Shown piece by piece: positions 1-7,821 of a stretch of 32,132 nt of DNA. The notes below the pieces were generated by a model. The model did not search any database. It was not told the origin of the DNA and saw nothing but the letters and a program-made list of their open reading frames with translations. The DNA is from Mobilicoccus sp032056465. Its GTDB lineage: Bacteria > Actinomycetota > Actinomycetes > Actinomycetales > Dermatophilaceae. The stretch lies in NCBI RefSeq assembly GCF_032056465.1, contig NZ_DAMBCL010000040.1, one strand, 5' to 3'. Made by a program: the position numbers and the translations under genes. Every line of letters starts with the position of its first letter. Within the stretch, counting starts at the first letter, position 1.

Positions 1-88
1 GCCGGACGGCTCGCACTTCTCCCCGCAGGCCGCGCCGGCGGTCGCCGGCGCCGTGCTCGACCGCACCCTCGCCGCCGCCCGGCGCTGA
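1..88 (+). CDS. C-terminal tail of an unidentified protein (possibly SGNH-type)
   Basis: The window opens inside a reading frame that runs in frame from base 2 to the TGA at 86-88, giving 28 residues that begin PDGSHFSPQAA and end in LAAARR. The DGSHFSP string resembles the Asp-x-x-His block near the end of SGNH/GDSL esterases and of the SGNH domain fused to membrane acyltransferases, where Asp and His complete the catalytic triad. That is a resemblance over seven residues only, so the identification is weak. Codon use is normal for the region. It is on the same strand as lpdA but 249 nt away, with a possible terminator between them. Confidence 0.45.
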   Translation, partial: PDGSHFSPQAAPAVAGAVLDRTLAAARR

Positions 89-91
89 GGC

Positions 92-126
92 GCGTCGGCC
101 GGCGCGCCCCGCCGAGGGACCGACGC
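92..126 (+). terminator. possible terminator after the truncated first gene
   Basis: Arms GCGTCGG (92-98) and CCGACGC (120-126) are perfect complements around a GC-rich 21-nt interval that can fold further. They begin four bases after the stop codon. There is no T tract. The rest of the spacer up to lpdA shows no gene. Confidence 0.35.
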
Positions 127-337
127 CGCGGTGACGGGAGGTGCCGGCCGTGGAGGACGGGCCGAGGCTGGGCCCTGTGGCCCGTGTCACCCTCCGGGTC
201 CCGGAAACGCCGCCGTCGGAGAACTCCCGTGCGAGGATTGGGCCCGTCGGCGCCGACCCCACCTCGGCGGCGCCGCCGGTCCGCCGCCACCGCGTCGGTA
301 CCGCCCCGCAGACCGCGCCCGATGAGGAGCCGCCCGC

Positions 338-1729
338 ATGACCGACACGACCGCCGCCCCCGAGACCTTCGACATCGTCATCCTCGGTGGCGGCAGCGGC
401 GGGTACGCCTGTGCGCTGAGGGCCGTGCAGCTCGGCAAGACCGTCGCCCTCGTCGAGAAGGACCTCCTCGGCGGCACGTGCCTCCATCGCGGATGCATCC
501 CCACCAAGGCGTTCCTCCATGCGGCCGAGATCGCCGACAACGCCCGCGAGAGTGAGAGGTTCGGTGTGCGGGCGAGCTTCGACTCGATCGACATGCCCGG
601 GGTCCTCGCGTACAAGGACGGCGTGGTGGGCCGCCTGCACAAGGGCCTCCAGGGGCTCGTCAAGTCAGGCGGCATCACCTACGTCCAGGGCGAGGGGCGG
701 GTCGTCGCGCGCGACACCGTCGAGGTCGAGGGGCGACGCCTCCAGGGGTCTCACCTCGTGCTCGCGACCGGGTCGACGTCGAAGTCCCTCCCGGGGCTGG
801 AGATCGGTGGCCGCATCGTCACCAGCGAGCAGGCCTTGGCGCTGGAGACCGTGCCCGCCCGGGTCGTCGTCCTCGGCGGCGGCGTCATCGGCTGCGAGTT
901 CGCCTCGGTGTACCGGTCGTTCGGCTCCGAGGTGACGATCATCGAGGCCCTCCCCCGGCTCGTCGCGCTCGAGGACGAGGCGATCTCCACGGCGCTCGCG
1001 CGGGCGTTCAAGAAGCGCAAGATCGTCGCGAAGACCGGTGTGCGGTTCCAGAGCGCGACGCAGTCCGACGACGCCGTCACCGTCACCCTCGAGTCCGGCG
1101 AGAGCATCGAGGCCGACCTCCTGCTCGTCGCCGTCGGACGTGGTCCCGTCACGGCCGGCCTGGGCTTCGAGGAGATCGGGGTCGAGATGGACCGCGGGTT
1201 CGTCCTCACCGACGAACGCTGCCGCACCGACGTCGAGGGCGTCCACGCGGTCGGCGACATCGTGCCCGGCCTCCAACTCGCCCACCGTGGGTTCGCCCAG
1301 GGCATCCTCGTCGCCGAGGACATCGCCGGGCTGCCCGTCCACCCCCTCGTGGAGTCCGGCATCCCTCGCGTCACCTATTCCGACCCCGAGATCGCCTCGG
1401 TGGGCCTCACCGAGGCCACCGCCAAGGAGCAGTTCGGGGCGGACGCGGTGGAATCGATCGAGTTCAACCTCGGCGGCAACGGCAAGTCCCAGATGCTCGC
1501 CACCGCGGGCTTCGTCAAGGTGATCCGCCGCAAGGACGGCCCCGTGATCGGCATCCACATGATCGGCGCCCGCATGGGCGAGCAGGTCGGCGAGGCCCAG
1601 CTCATCGTCGGGTGGGAGGCGCTGCCCGAGGAGGTCGCGCAGTTCCTCCACGCCCACCCCACGCAGAACGAATCCCTCGGCGAGGCCCACATGGCCCTCG
1701 CCGGTCGCCCCCTGCACGCCCACTCCTGA
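338..1729 (+). CDS. lpdA: dihydrolipoyl dehydrogenase (E3)
   Basis: This 463-residue flavoprotein reoxidises dihydrolipoyl groups on E2 subunits, passing electrons through a redox disulfide and FAD to NAD+; it serves the pyruvate and 2-oxoglutarate dehydrogenase complexes in the cytosol. Visible motifs are the FAD-binding glycines GGGSGG at 17-22, the redox pair in GGTCLHRGCIPTK (Cys48 and Cys53), a second Rossmann motif VVVLGGGVIGCEF near 175-190 for NAD, and the C-terminal dimer-interface motif HAHPTQNE with the catalytic His440-Glu445 pair. Length is typical for the family. The ATG is preceded by GAGGAG at a good distance. The E2 gene follows 180 nt downstream on the same strand, with a terminator-like hairpin and a possible separate promoter between them. 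No odd residues were found. Confidence 0.97.
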   Translation: MTDTTAAPETFDIVILGGGSGGYACALRAVQLGKTVALVEKDLLGGTCLHRGCIPTKAFLHAAEIADNARESERFGVRASFDSIDMPGVLAYKDGVVGRLHKGLQGLVKSGGITYVQGEGRVVARDTVEVEGRRLQGSHLVLATGSTSKSLPGLEIGGRIVTSEQALALETVPARVVVLGGGVIGCEFASVYRSFGSEVTIIEALPRLVALEDEAISTALARAFKKRKIVAKTGVRFQSATQSDDAVTVTLESGESIEADLLLVAVGRGPVTAGLGFEEIGVEMDRGFVLTDERCRTDVEGVHAVGDIVPGLQLAHRGFAQGILVAEDIAGLPVHPLVESGIPRVTYSDPEIASVGLTEATAKEQFGADAVESIEFNLGGNGKSQMLATAGFVKVIRRKDGPVIGIHMIGARMGEQVGEAQLIVGWEALPEEVAQFLHAHPTQNESLGEAHMALAGRPLHAHS

Positions 1730-1764
1730 TCGGCTCCGGCGATCCCGGATCCCATCCCGCCCCC

Positions 1765-1803
1765 GGGGCGCCTCGCCCCACCGGAGCGAAGGGAGCCACT
1801 CCC
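1765..1803 (+). terminator. terminator-like double hairpin after lpdA
   Basis: Two small hairpins follow the lpdA stop: GGGGCG (1765-1770) with CGCCCC (1774-1779), and GGGAG (1791-1795) with CTCCC (1799-1803). There is no T tract. Between them lies GAGCGAAGGGAG (1784-1795), which matches 10 of 12 positions of the loop motif found in the repeats after the E2 gene and glnA. Confidence 0.4.
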
Positions 1804-1868
1804 GGCCCCGACCTCACCAGACCACGACGCCCACCCCGGCCGCCCGCGCCGGAGCCGCGGCCCTCTTC

Positions 1869-1874
1869 TAGACT
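1869..1874 (+). promoter_or_regulatory. possible -10 element for the E2 gene
   Basis: TAGACT fits the actinobacterial TANNNT -10 pattern and lies 41 nt before the E2 start codon, leaving a roughly 30-nt leader with its own GAGGAG at 1895-1900. No convincing -35 was seen. A chance match is possible. Confidence 0.3.
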
Positions 1875-1909
1875 CGCGACATCACCGCACACCCGAGGAG
1901 ACACGAGAA

Positions 1910-3835
1910 ATGTCAGAACGCGTGACCATGCCGGCTCTGGGCGAGTCGGTCACCGAAGGCACCGTCACCCGCTGGCTCAAGAGCGTGGGCGACTCCGTGG
2001 AGGTCGACGAGCCGCTGCTCGAGGTCTCCACCGACAAGGTCGACACCGAGATCCCCTCGCCGGTGGCGGGCACGCTCACGAAGATCCTCGCCGAGGAGGA
2101 CGAGACCGTCGAGGTCGGCGCCGACCTCGCGATCATCGGTGACCCCTCCGAGGCCGACGGCGGTGACGAGGGCGGCGATGGCGCCGAGTCCGACGACTCC
2201 GGGGGCGACACCGAGGAGAAGAAGGACGAGTCCGGCGCGCAGCGGGAGTCCGAGGAGACCGCCGAGGAGACCCCGGCGACGCCGTCCGCGGAATCCGACG
2301 AGCCGGAGAAGGCCGACACGTCGCAGGACTCGGGTGAGGCGCCGAAGGCGTCGTCCGGCGGCAGTGGTGGCGGTGGCGAGAAGGTCACGATGCCCGCGCT
2401 CGGCGAGTCGGTCACCGAGGGCACGGTCACCCAGTGGCTCAAGGCCGAGGGAGACGAGGTCGAGCTCGACGAGCCCCTCCTCGAGGTGTCCACCGACAAG
2501 GTCGACACCGAGATCCCCTCGCCGGTGGCGGGCACGCTCACGAAGATCCTCGTCCAGGAGGACGAGACCGTCGAGGTCGGCGCCGACCTCGCGATCATCG
2601 GTGGCGACGGTGGCGACGACTCCGGCGCGGCCGAACAGGACTCCGCCGACGAGGAGCCCGAGCCCGAGCCCGAGCCGGAGGAGAAGCCGAAGGGCACCTC
2701 CGAGAAGGACACCCCGGAGGAGGAGCCGGAGAAGGCTGAGAAGCCGGAGAAGGCCGACTCTCCGACCGAGGCGAAGGCGTCCTCCGGTGGCAGCGGCGAC
2801 GAGCAGGTGGCCGAGGAGACGTCGGCTCCGGCCAAGGGCGCCTCCGACGACGCCGAGTCGCCCGCCAAGGCGGAGGAGACCGACGCCTCGGCGTACGTCA
2901 CCCCGCTGGTGCGCAAGCTCGCCGCGGACAACGACGTCGACCTCAACACCCTCAAGGGCACCGGCGTCGGCGGGCGTATCCGCAAGCAGGACGTCCTCGA
3001 CGCCGCGCGGGCCGCCAAGGAGGCGGCCGAGAAGGAGAAGGAGGCCCCGGCTCCCGCCGAGTCGACCCCGGCTCCGCAGTCGGCGCCGTCGGGTTCGGCT
3101 GCGCCCTCCACGGTCCCGCAGCCGTCGGACAAGCGCGGCACGAGCCAGAAGATGTCGCGTCTGCGCAAGATCATCGCCCAGCGCATGGTCGAGTCGCTGC
3201 AGACGTCGGCGCAGCTCACGGCGGTCGTCGAGGTCGACATGTCCCGCGTCGCCGCGTTGCGTGCCCGCGCCAAGGCCGACTTCGAGAAGCGGGAGGGCGT
3301 GAAGCTCTCCTACCTCCCGTTCATCGCGCTCGCCACGGTGGAGACCCTCAAGGCGTTCCCGGTGCTCAACAGCAGCGTCGAGGGCGAGGAGATCGTCTTC
3401 CACGGTGCCGAGCACCTCGGGATCGCGGTCGACACCGAGCGCGGGCTGCTCGTGCCCGTCGTGCGTGACGCCGGTGACCTCAACATCGCGGGGATCGCCC
3501 GCAAGGTCGCCGACCTCGCCGAGCGCACCCGCACGAACAAGGTCACCCCCGACGAGCTCGGTGGCGGCACGTTCACGATCACGAACATCGGCAGCAACGG
3601 GTCGCTGCTCGACACGCCGATCATCAACCAGCCGCAGGTCGGCATCCTGGGCACCGGCGCGATCGTCAAGCGTCCGGTCGTCGTCCAGGACGAGTACGGC
3701 AACGACTCGATCGCCATCCGGCACATGCAGTACCTCGTCCTCACCTACGACCACCGCGCGGTCGACGGTGCGGACGCGGGCCGGTTCCTGTCGACGTTGA
3801 AGAAGCGCCTCGAAGAAGGCGCCTTCGAGGTCTGA
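1910..3835 (+). CDS. sucB: E2 dihydrolipoyl acyltransferase of 2-oxo acid dehydrogenase complexes (actinobacterial SucB/AceF type)
   Basis: This 641-residue core enzyme carries acyl groups on lipoyl arms and transfers them to CoA. Two N-terminal lipoyl domains each hold the lipoylation motif STDKVDTE (Lys43 and Lys197). They are joined by long Glu/Pro/Ala/Ser-rich linkers. An E3-binding domain lies at about 325-365 (YVTPLVRKLA with GVGGRIRKQDVL), and the catalytic domain ends with DHRAVDG (His615, Asp619). Such proteins are usually labelled SucB in actinobacteria. In mycobacteria and corynebacteria the equivalent serves pyruvate dehydrogenase and is shared with the 2-oxoglutarate complex, so the acyl specificity is uncertain. 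Start: ATG with GAGGAG nine bases upstream. It follows lpdA (E3) and precedes lipB/lipA, which make its cofactor. Its stop codon is immediately followed by an assembly gap within a repeat. Confidence 0.95.
   Translation: MSERVTMPALGESVTEGTVTRWLKSVGDSVEVDEPLLEVSTDKVDTEIPSPVAGTLTKILAEEDETVEVGADLAIIGDPSEADGGDEGGDGAESDDSGGDTEEKKDESGAQRESEETAEETPATPSAESDEPEKADTSQDSGEAPKASSGGSGGGGEKVTMPALGESVTEGTVTQWLKAEGDEVELDEPLLEVSTDKVDTEIPSPVAGTLTKILVQEDETVEVGADLAIIGGDGGDDSGAAEQDSADEEPEPEPEPEEKPKGTSEKDTPEEEPEKAEKPEKADSPTEAKASSGGSGDEQVAEETSAPAKGASDDAESPAKAEETDASAYVTPLVRKLAADNDVDLNTLKGTGVGGRIRKQDVLDAARAAKEAAEKEKEAPAPAESTPAPQSAPSGSAAPSTVPQPSDKRGTSQKMSRLRKIIAQRMVESLQTSAQLTAVVEVDMSRVAALRARAKADFEKREGVKLSYLPFIALATVETLKAFPVLNSSVEGEEIVFHGAEHLGIAVDTERGLLVPVVRDAGDLNIAGIARKVADLAERTRTNKVTPDELGGGTFTITNIGSNGSLLDTPIINQPQVGILGTGAIVKRPVVVQDEYGNDSIAIRHMQYLVLTYDHRAVDGADAGRFLSTLKKRLEEGAFEV
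2027..2141 (+). repeat. intragenic direct repeat, copy 1 (first lipoyl domain)
   Basis: The DNA around the first lipoyl lysine is repeated 462 nt downstream. The stretch 2027-2090 is identical base for base to 2489-2552, and only a few bases differ through 2141, including at third codon positions where drift would be expected. Confidence 0.9.
2489..2603 (+). repeat. intragenic direct repeat, copy 2 (second lipoyl domain)
   Basis: Partner of 2027-2141. It codes for the second lipoyl domain core around Lys197. The flanking parts of the two domains differ at many bases, so the identity is restricted to the lysine-bearing half. Confidence 0.9.
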
Positions 3836-3836
3836 C

Positions 3837-3936
3837 NNNNNNNNNNNNNNNNNNNNNNNNNNNNNNNNNNNNNNNNNNNNNNNNNNNNNNNNNNNNNNNN
3901 NNNNNNNNNNNNNNNNNNNNNNNNNNNNNNNNNNNN
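3837..3936. other. assembly gap (100 N)
   Basis: Exactly 100 unknown bases start one base after the E2 stop codon. The round number suggests a scaffold placeholder of unknown true size. The bases before the gap (GGTCTGAC) recur just before the second repeat copy at 4023-4030, so the missing sequence probably consists of further repeat units. Confidence 0.95.
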
Positions 3937-4096
3937 GAAGTAGCGGGTTCCGGTGGGGTCGCACGAGCGCAGCGAGCCGACCCCGCCGGAGCACGCGTGA
4001 GGAAGACCGCGAGAAGCACGGTGGTCTGACGAAGTAGCGGGTTCCGGTGGGGTCGCACGAGCGCAGCGAGCCGACCCCGCCGGAGGCCGCGTGAGG
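3937..4096 (+). repeat. tandem stem-loop repeats in the E2 gene 3' region
   Basis: Two copies, 3937-3991 and 4031-4085, are identical over 55 nt with a 94-nt period; weaker identity continues to 4002 and 4096. Each contains a 12-pair stem, CCGGTGGGGTCG (3950-3961 and 4044-4055) with CGACCCCGCCGG (3978-3989 and 4072-4083). The only non-Watson-Crick pair is a T opposite a G, which would be a G-U wobble in the sense RNA. The 16-nt loop contains GAGCGCAGCGAG. The array precedes the likely terminator at 4110-4139, so it should be transcribed with the E2 gene. Copy number is unknown because of the adjoining gap. Confidence 0.85.
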
Positions 4097-4109
4097 TGTG
4101 GTGAACGAG

Positions 4110-4139
4110 GCGGGGCGGTGGGTGCATCCACCGCCCCGC
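4110..4139 (+). terminator. terminator of the E2 gene
   Basis: A perfect 12-bp stem, GCGGGGCGGTGG (4110-4121) with CCACCGCCCCGC (4128-4139), closes a 6-nt loop. It is followed by only a weak T-containing stretch, as is common in GC-rich genomes. It lies beyond the repeat array and about 105 nt before the next gene. A second small hairpin (CCCCC 4201-4205 with GGGGG 4209-4213) lies in the leader of the next gene. Confidence 0.65.
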
Positions 4140-4245
4140 TCCGTTCCCGGCGTGTCGATCGTGTGGCGGTCGTGCCGGTCGGGATCGGGCGGAATGGGAG
4201 CCCCCGTAGGGGGTGTTCCGGTAGGACCACGACGAAGGAGTGGAG

Positions 4246-5145
4246 ATGCGGGTAGCGATCACTGGGGCCTCGGGCCTCATCGGGTCCGCGCTGTCGCAGT
4301 CGCTGGTGACCCGGGGTGACGAGGTCGTCCATCTCGTGCGCCGCGATCCGAGGTCCGGCGCCGAGCGGCGGTGGACACCGGGTGAGCCGTTGGAGCCGGA
4401 GGTGCTCGCCGACGTCGACGCCGTGGTCCACCTCGCCGGGGCCGGAGTGGCCGACAAGCGGTGGACGCCGGAGTACCGCAAGGTCATCCGCCGCTCCCGC
4501 GTCGACGGCACCCGCACCCTCGCCGAGGGTGTGCTCGCACAGGCCCGCCCGATCCGGGTGGTGAGCGGGTCCGCGGTCGGGATCTACGGCAGCGACCGGG
4601 GCGAGGACGTGCTCACCGAGGACAGCGAGGGCGGTCGGAGTTTCCTCGCCGACGTCGTGCGGGCCTGGGAGGGGGAGATGCGTCCGGCCCTCGAGGGGGG
4701 TTCCCCCGTCGCCTTCGCGCGGACGGGCATCGTGCTCTCGCCCGACGGCGGCGCGATGGAGAAGGTGCTCCCGCTCGCGAAGTTCGGCCTCGGTGGACCC
4801 CTCGGCGACGGTCAGCAGTGGTGGCCGTTGGTCACCGTCGCCGACGAGGTCCGGGCCCTGCTGTGGCTCGTGGACCACCCGGAGATCACGGGCCCGGTGA
4901 ACATCGCCTTGCCCGTATCGGTCCGCCAGGGCGAGTTCATGGCCCTGCTCGGTGACGTCCTCCACCGGCCCGCGGTGGTCCCGGCACCCGCGTTCGCCGT
5001 CCGTGCGATGCTCGGGCAGTTCGCCGAGGACATCCTCGGGAGTCAACGGGTCCAGCCCGCAATCCTGCTCGAGTCGGGTTTCACGTTCGAGCACCCGGAC
5101 GGCGCCTCCGCCGCCCGTTGGCTGGTCGGCCGCGACAAGGAGTGA
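4246..5145 (+). CDS. TIGR01777-family NAD(P)-dependent epimerase-like protein
   Basis: This product of about 299 residues belongs to the SDR superfamily. It begins MRVAITGASGLIGSAL, the Rossmann glycine motif GxxGxxG at the extreme N terminus, and ends with a DUF1731-type segment (SQRVQPAILLESGFTFEHP) that marks the TIGR01777 family. The substrate is not established for this family. In Gram-positive bacteria it is often found near lipoate or cell-division genes, so its position before lipB is ordinary. The start is taken at ATG 4246 because AAGGAG (4235-4240) is five bases upstream; an in-frame GTG at 4240 overlaps that ribosome binding site and is less likely. The stop is five bases before the lipB start, so the two genes are probably co-transcribed. 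Confidence 0.88.
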   Translation: MRVAITGASGLIGSALSQSLVTRGDEVVHLVRRDPRSGAERRWTPGEPLEPEVLADVDAVVHLAGAGVADKRWTPEYRKVIRRSRVDGTRTLAEGVLAQARPIRVVSGSAVGIYGSDRGEDVLTEDSEGGRSFLADVVRAWEGEMRPALEGGSPVAFARTGIVLSPDGGAMEKVLPLAKFGLGGPLGDGQQWWPLVTVADEVRALLWLVDHPEITGPVNIALPVSVRQGEFMALLGDVLHRPAVVPAPAFAVRAMLGQFAEDILGSQRVQPAILLESGFTFEHPDGASAARWLVGRDKE

Positions 5146-5150
5146 ACGAC

Positions 5151-5822
5151 GTGCGCTACGAAGAGATGGGTTTCGCCCCCGACCTCGTCGACTACGTCGA
5201 GGCGTGGGAGCACCAGAGAGAGGTCCACGCGGCGATCGTCGCGGGTGAGCTCCCCGACACCGTCATCCTGCTCGAACACGCGGCGACCTACACCGCCGGC
5301 AAGCGCACCGAGCCCCACGAGCGCCCGTTCGACGGCACGCCCGTGGTCGAGGTCGACCGCGGTGGCAAGATCACCTGGCACGGCCCGGGTCAACTCGTCG
5401 GGTACCCGATCGTGCACCTCCCGGGTCCGGTCGACGTCGTCGCCCACGTGCGACGCCTCGAGGACGCGATGATCGGCGTCTGCGCCGACCTCGGCGTCGA
5501 GGCCGGCCGGGTCGAGGGCCGTAGCGGTGTGTGGATCGCCGCCGACGAGCGCCGACCCGAGCGGAAGATCGGCGCGATCGGCATCCGCGTCAGCCACGAG
5601 GTGACGATGCACGGCTTCGCGCTCAACTGCGATTGCGACCTGTCCTGGGGCGGCGTCATCGTCCCGTGCGGGATCGCCGACGCCGGGATCACCAACCTGT
5701 CGCTGGAGCTCGGGCGCGACGTCACCGTCGCCGAGGTCCTGCCGCTCGCCAAGGCCCACCTCGACCGGGTTCTCGATCCGGTCTCCCGGCACGAGGCCCG
5801 AGCCTCGGTCGCCCCCGCATGA
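5151..5822 (+). CDS. lipB: octanoyl-ACP:protein octanoyltransferase
   Basis: LipB moves octanoyl groups from acyl carrier protein to lipoyl-domain lysines, the first step of lipoate assembly. The 223-residue protein shows the family signature RGGKITWHGPGQ at about 70-81, the catalytic lysine in KIGAIGI (Lys139) and the catalytic cysteine in VPCGIAD (Cys173), which carries the acyl intermediate. Start: GTG 5151 with AAGGAG (5137-5142) eight bases upstream. An alternative GTG at 5142 overlaps the preceding stop as GTGA but has no ribosome binding site. lipA follows after 95 nt. The substrate proteins include the E2 encoded at 1910-3835. Confidence 0.96.
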   Translation: MRYEEMGFAPDLVDYVEAWEHQREVHAAIVAGELPDTVILLEHAATYTAGKRTEPHERPFDGTPVVEVDRGGKITWHGPGQLVGYPIVHLPGPVDVVAHVRRLEDAMIGVCADLGVEAGRVEGRSGVWIAADERRPERKIGAIGIRVSHEVTMHGFALNCDCDLSWGGVIVPCGIADAGITNLSLELGRDVTVAEVLPLAKAHLDRVLDPVSRHEARASVAPA

Positions 5823-5881
5823 CGTTCTTCGGCGGTCCGGACGCGTGTCCATGACGTGCCGAACCCCCACAGCTCCCCGAG

Positions 5882-5887
5882 TACCCT
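5882..5887 (+). promoter_or_regulatory. possible -10 element for lipA
   Basis: TACCCT matches TANNNT and lies 30 nt before the lipA GTG, allowing a short leader with GGAGAGG at 5904-5910. No clear -35 was found at the right spacing. lipA could equally be read from the lipB transcript. Confidence 0.3.
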
Positions 5888-5917
5888 GGGAGCCCCCCAC
5901 CACGGAGAGGACTACTC

Positions 5918-6946
5918 GTGACCGTCGCACCAGAGGGTCGTCGACTGCTCCGCGTCGAGGCGCGAAACGCCGAGACGCCGATCGAGCGCAAGCCGTCGTG
6001 GATCCGGACCACCGCGAAGATGGGCCCGGAGTACGCGGCGATGACCAAACGGGTGTCGGGCCAGGGCCTGCACACCGTGTGCCAGGAGGCCGGGTGTCCC
6101 AACATCTTCGAGTGTTGGGAGGACCGCGAGGCCACGTTCCTCATCGGCGGTGACACCTGTACCCGCCGCTGCGACTTCTGCGACATCGCCACCGGGCGCC
6201 CCGGGCCGCTGGACCTCGACGAGCCGCGCAAGGTCGCCGAGTCCATCGCCCAGATGAACCTGCGGTACGCGACGATCACCGGTGTCGCCCGCGACGACCT
6301 CGCCGACGGCGCGGCCGGGCTGTACGCCGACACGATCCGGGCCGTCCACGCCCTCAACCCGAACACGGGCGTCGAGATCCTCCCGCCCGACTTCGGCGCC
6401 AAGCCCGAGCTCGTCGGCCAGGTCTTCGACGCCCGCCCCGAGGTGTTCGCCCACAACCTCGAGACGGTGCCGCGCATCTTCCGCGCGATCCGCCCGGCGT
6501 TCACGTACGAGAAGTCCCTCAAGGTCATCTCGATGGCCAAGGAGGAGGGCCTCGTGACGAAGTCCAACCTCATCCTCGGCATGGGTGAGGAGGAGGAGGA
6601 GATCGCGCAGGCGATCCGCGACCTGCACGACGCGGGCTGCGACATCCTCACGATCACGCAGTACCTGCGGCCCTCCTCGCTGCACCACCCCATCGACCGG
6701 TGGGTCAAGCCCGAGGAGTTCATCGCCTGGTCGGAGTTCGCCGAGGGCGTGGGGATGCTCGGCGTCATGGCCGGGCCCCTGGTCCGCTCCTCCTACCGCG
6801 CGGGTCGGCTGTGGGCGCAGGCCATGCGCCGCGCCGGACGTGCCCTGCCCGACCACCTCGCCCACCTCGCCCAGAACGCCGACGAACCTGCTCGCCAGGA
6901 GGCCGCGACGCTCTTGGAGCGTCGCGTCACCGCCGGCTCGCGCTGA
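5918..6946 (+). CDS. lipA: lipoyl synthase (radical SAM)
   Basis: LipA inserts two sulphur atoms into protein-bound octanoyl chains. The 342-residue protein carries both iron-sulphur cluster motifs: the auxiliary cluster set VCQEAGCPNIFEC (Cys55, Cys60, Cys66) and the radical SAM set CTRRCDFC (Cys81, Cys85, Cys88). The C-terminal RSSYRAG supplies the serine that ligates the auxiliary cluster in characterised enzymes. Length is slightly above the E. coli enzyme and normal for actinobacteria. Start: GTG with GGAGAGG seven bases upstream. It completes the lipB-lipA pair next to the lipoyl-dependent E2/E3 genes. Nothing unusual was seen. Confidence 0.97.
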   Translation: MTVAPEGRRLLRVEARNAETPIERKPSWIRTTAKMGPEYAAMTKRVSGQGLHTVCQEAGCPNIFECWEDREATFLIGGDTCTRRCDFCDIATGRPGPLDLDEPRKVAESIAQMNLRYATITGVARDDLADGAAGLYADTIRAVHALNPNTGVEILPPDFGAKPELVGQVFDARPEVFAHNLETVPRIFRAIRPAFTYEKSLKVISMAKEEGLVTKSNLILGMGEEEEEIAQAIRDLHDAGCDILTITQYLRPSSLHHPIDRWVKPEEFIAWSEFAEGVGMLGVMAGPLVRSSYRAGRLWAQAMRRAGRALPDHLAHLAQNADEPARQEAATLLERRVTAGSR

Positions 6947-6976
6947 CCACCGAGAACCAAGGAGCACGACCACACG

Positions 6977-7732
6977 ATGGCCCGTTTCGGCAGACGCGGC
7001 GGCGCGACCGCCGTCAAGGCACCCAAGAAGCCGCGGTTCGAGAAGCTTCGGCAGATCTACGGACTCGCCAAGCACGACGACCCACAGATCATGGCCAAGC
7101 TCGTCGGGATCGCCCTCGCGGTGACGGCCGTCGGCCTGCTCATCGGCCTCGCGATCGACCGTCCGGTGTACCTGGCGTTCGTGTTCCTGCCGCTCGGCGT
7201 GCTCGCGGCGTTCATCTTCCTCACCCGTCGTGCCGAGCGGGCCGCCTACGGCGCGCTCGAAGGCCGCCCTGGTGCCGGCGGCGCCGTCCTCCAGGGTCTG
7301 CGCCGCGGGTGGAGCTACAGCGAGGAGCCGGTCGCCGTCGAGGGGGGCCGGGGCGCCAACTTCCACGACGCCGCCATGGTGTTCCGCGCCGTGGGTCTGC
7401 CGGGGGTCGTCCTCATCGGTGAGGGACCGACGGGCCGGGCCTCGAAGCTGCTGCTCAACGAGAAGCGCAAGGTCAACCGCCTCACGCCCAACGTGCCCGT
7501 CACGCTGTTCCGCATCGGCTCCGGGGACGCGAACCCCAAGACGGGTGAGATCGTCGTCGCGCCCCGCGACGTCGTCAAGCGCATGCGCAAGCTGCCCAAG
7601 TCGCTCACCAAGACCGAGGTCACCGAGGTCGACCGTCGCCTGCGTGCCCTGGGCGCCCAGCGTCCGCCGATCCCCAAGGGCATCGACCCCAACCGGGTCC
7701 GCTCGATGGGCCGCGGTGGTCAGTTCCGCTGA
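6977..7732 (+). CDS. DUF4191 family membrane protein
   Basis: The 251-residue protein has a basic N terminus (FGRRGGATAVKAPKKPRFEK), two adjacent hydrophobic segments at about 40-58 and 62-78 separated by a short DRPVY turn, and a long soluble C-terminal part including ASKLLLNEKRKVNRLTPNVP. This matches the actinobacterial DUF4191 family, whose function is not known and which commonly sits directly after lipA. Start: ATG 6977 with AAGGAG (6959-6964) at a rather long 12-base spacing. It is 30 nt from lipA and probably shares its transcript. A strong hairpin follows the stop. Confidence 0.88.
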   Translation: MARFGRRGGATAVKAPKKPRFEKLRQIYGLAKHDDPQIMAKLVGIALAVTAVGLLIGLAIDRPVYLAFVFLPLGVLAAFIFLTRRAERAAYGALEGRPGAGGAVLQGLRRGWSYSEEPVAVEGGRGANFHDAAMVFRAVGLPGVVLIGEGPTGRASKLLLNEKRKVNRLTPNVPVTLFRIGSGDANPKTGEIVVAPRDVVKRMRKLPKSLTKTEVTEVDRRLRALGAQRPPIPKGIDPNRVRSMGRGGQFR

Positions 7733-7757
7733 TCGTCCCCGGCGACACCGAACGCCC

Positions 7758-7790
7758 AACGCCGCACTCCCTCCTCGGGGGTGCGGCGTT
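7758..7790. terminator. bidirectional terminator between the DUF4191 and RDD genes
   Basis: AACGCCGCAC (7758-7767) pairs perfectly with GTGCGGCGTT (7781-7790), and inner CCC/GGG pairs can extend the stem. It lies in the 89-nt space between two convergent genes and probably serves both. Confidence 0.75.
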
Positions 7791-7821
7791 CGGCGTGTGG
7801 GGGTCCGCCCGGCGTGGGGGG

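Noticed and set aside
665..1723. A long - strand frame opposite lpdA
   Set aside because: It is a shadow of lpdA; the composition is dominated by Asp, Gly, Leu, Ala and Arg with no motif.
1913..3994. A 693-codon open frame on the - strand across the E2 gene
   Set aside because: It runs through the N gap, is Arg/Leu/Asp/Gly-rich, and mirrors the clear E2 coding frame.
3937..4096. CRISPR-like array
   Set aside because: Only two 55-nt copies per locus are visible, the intervals contain copies of neighbouring gene ends, and no cas gene is present. Tandem duplication explains the pattern better.
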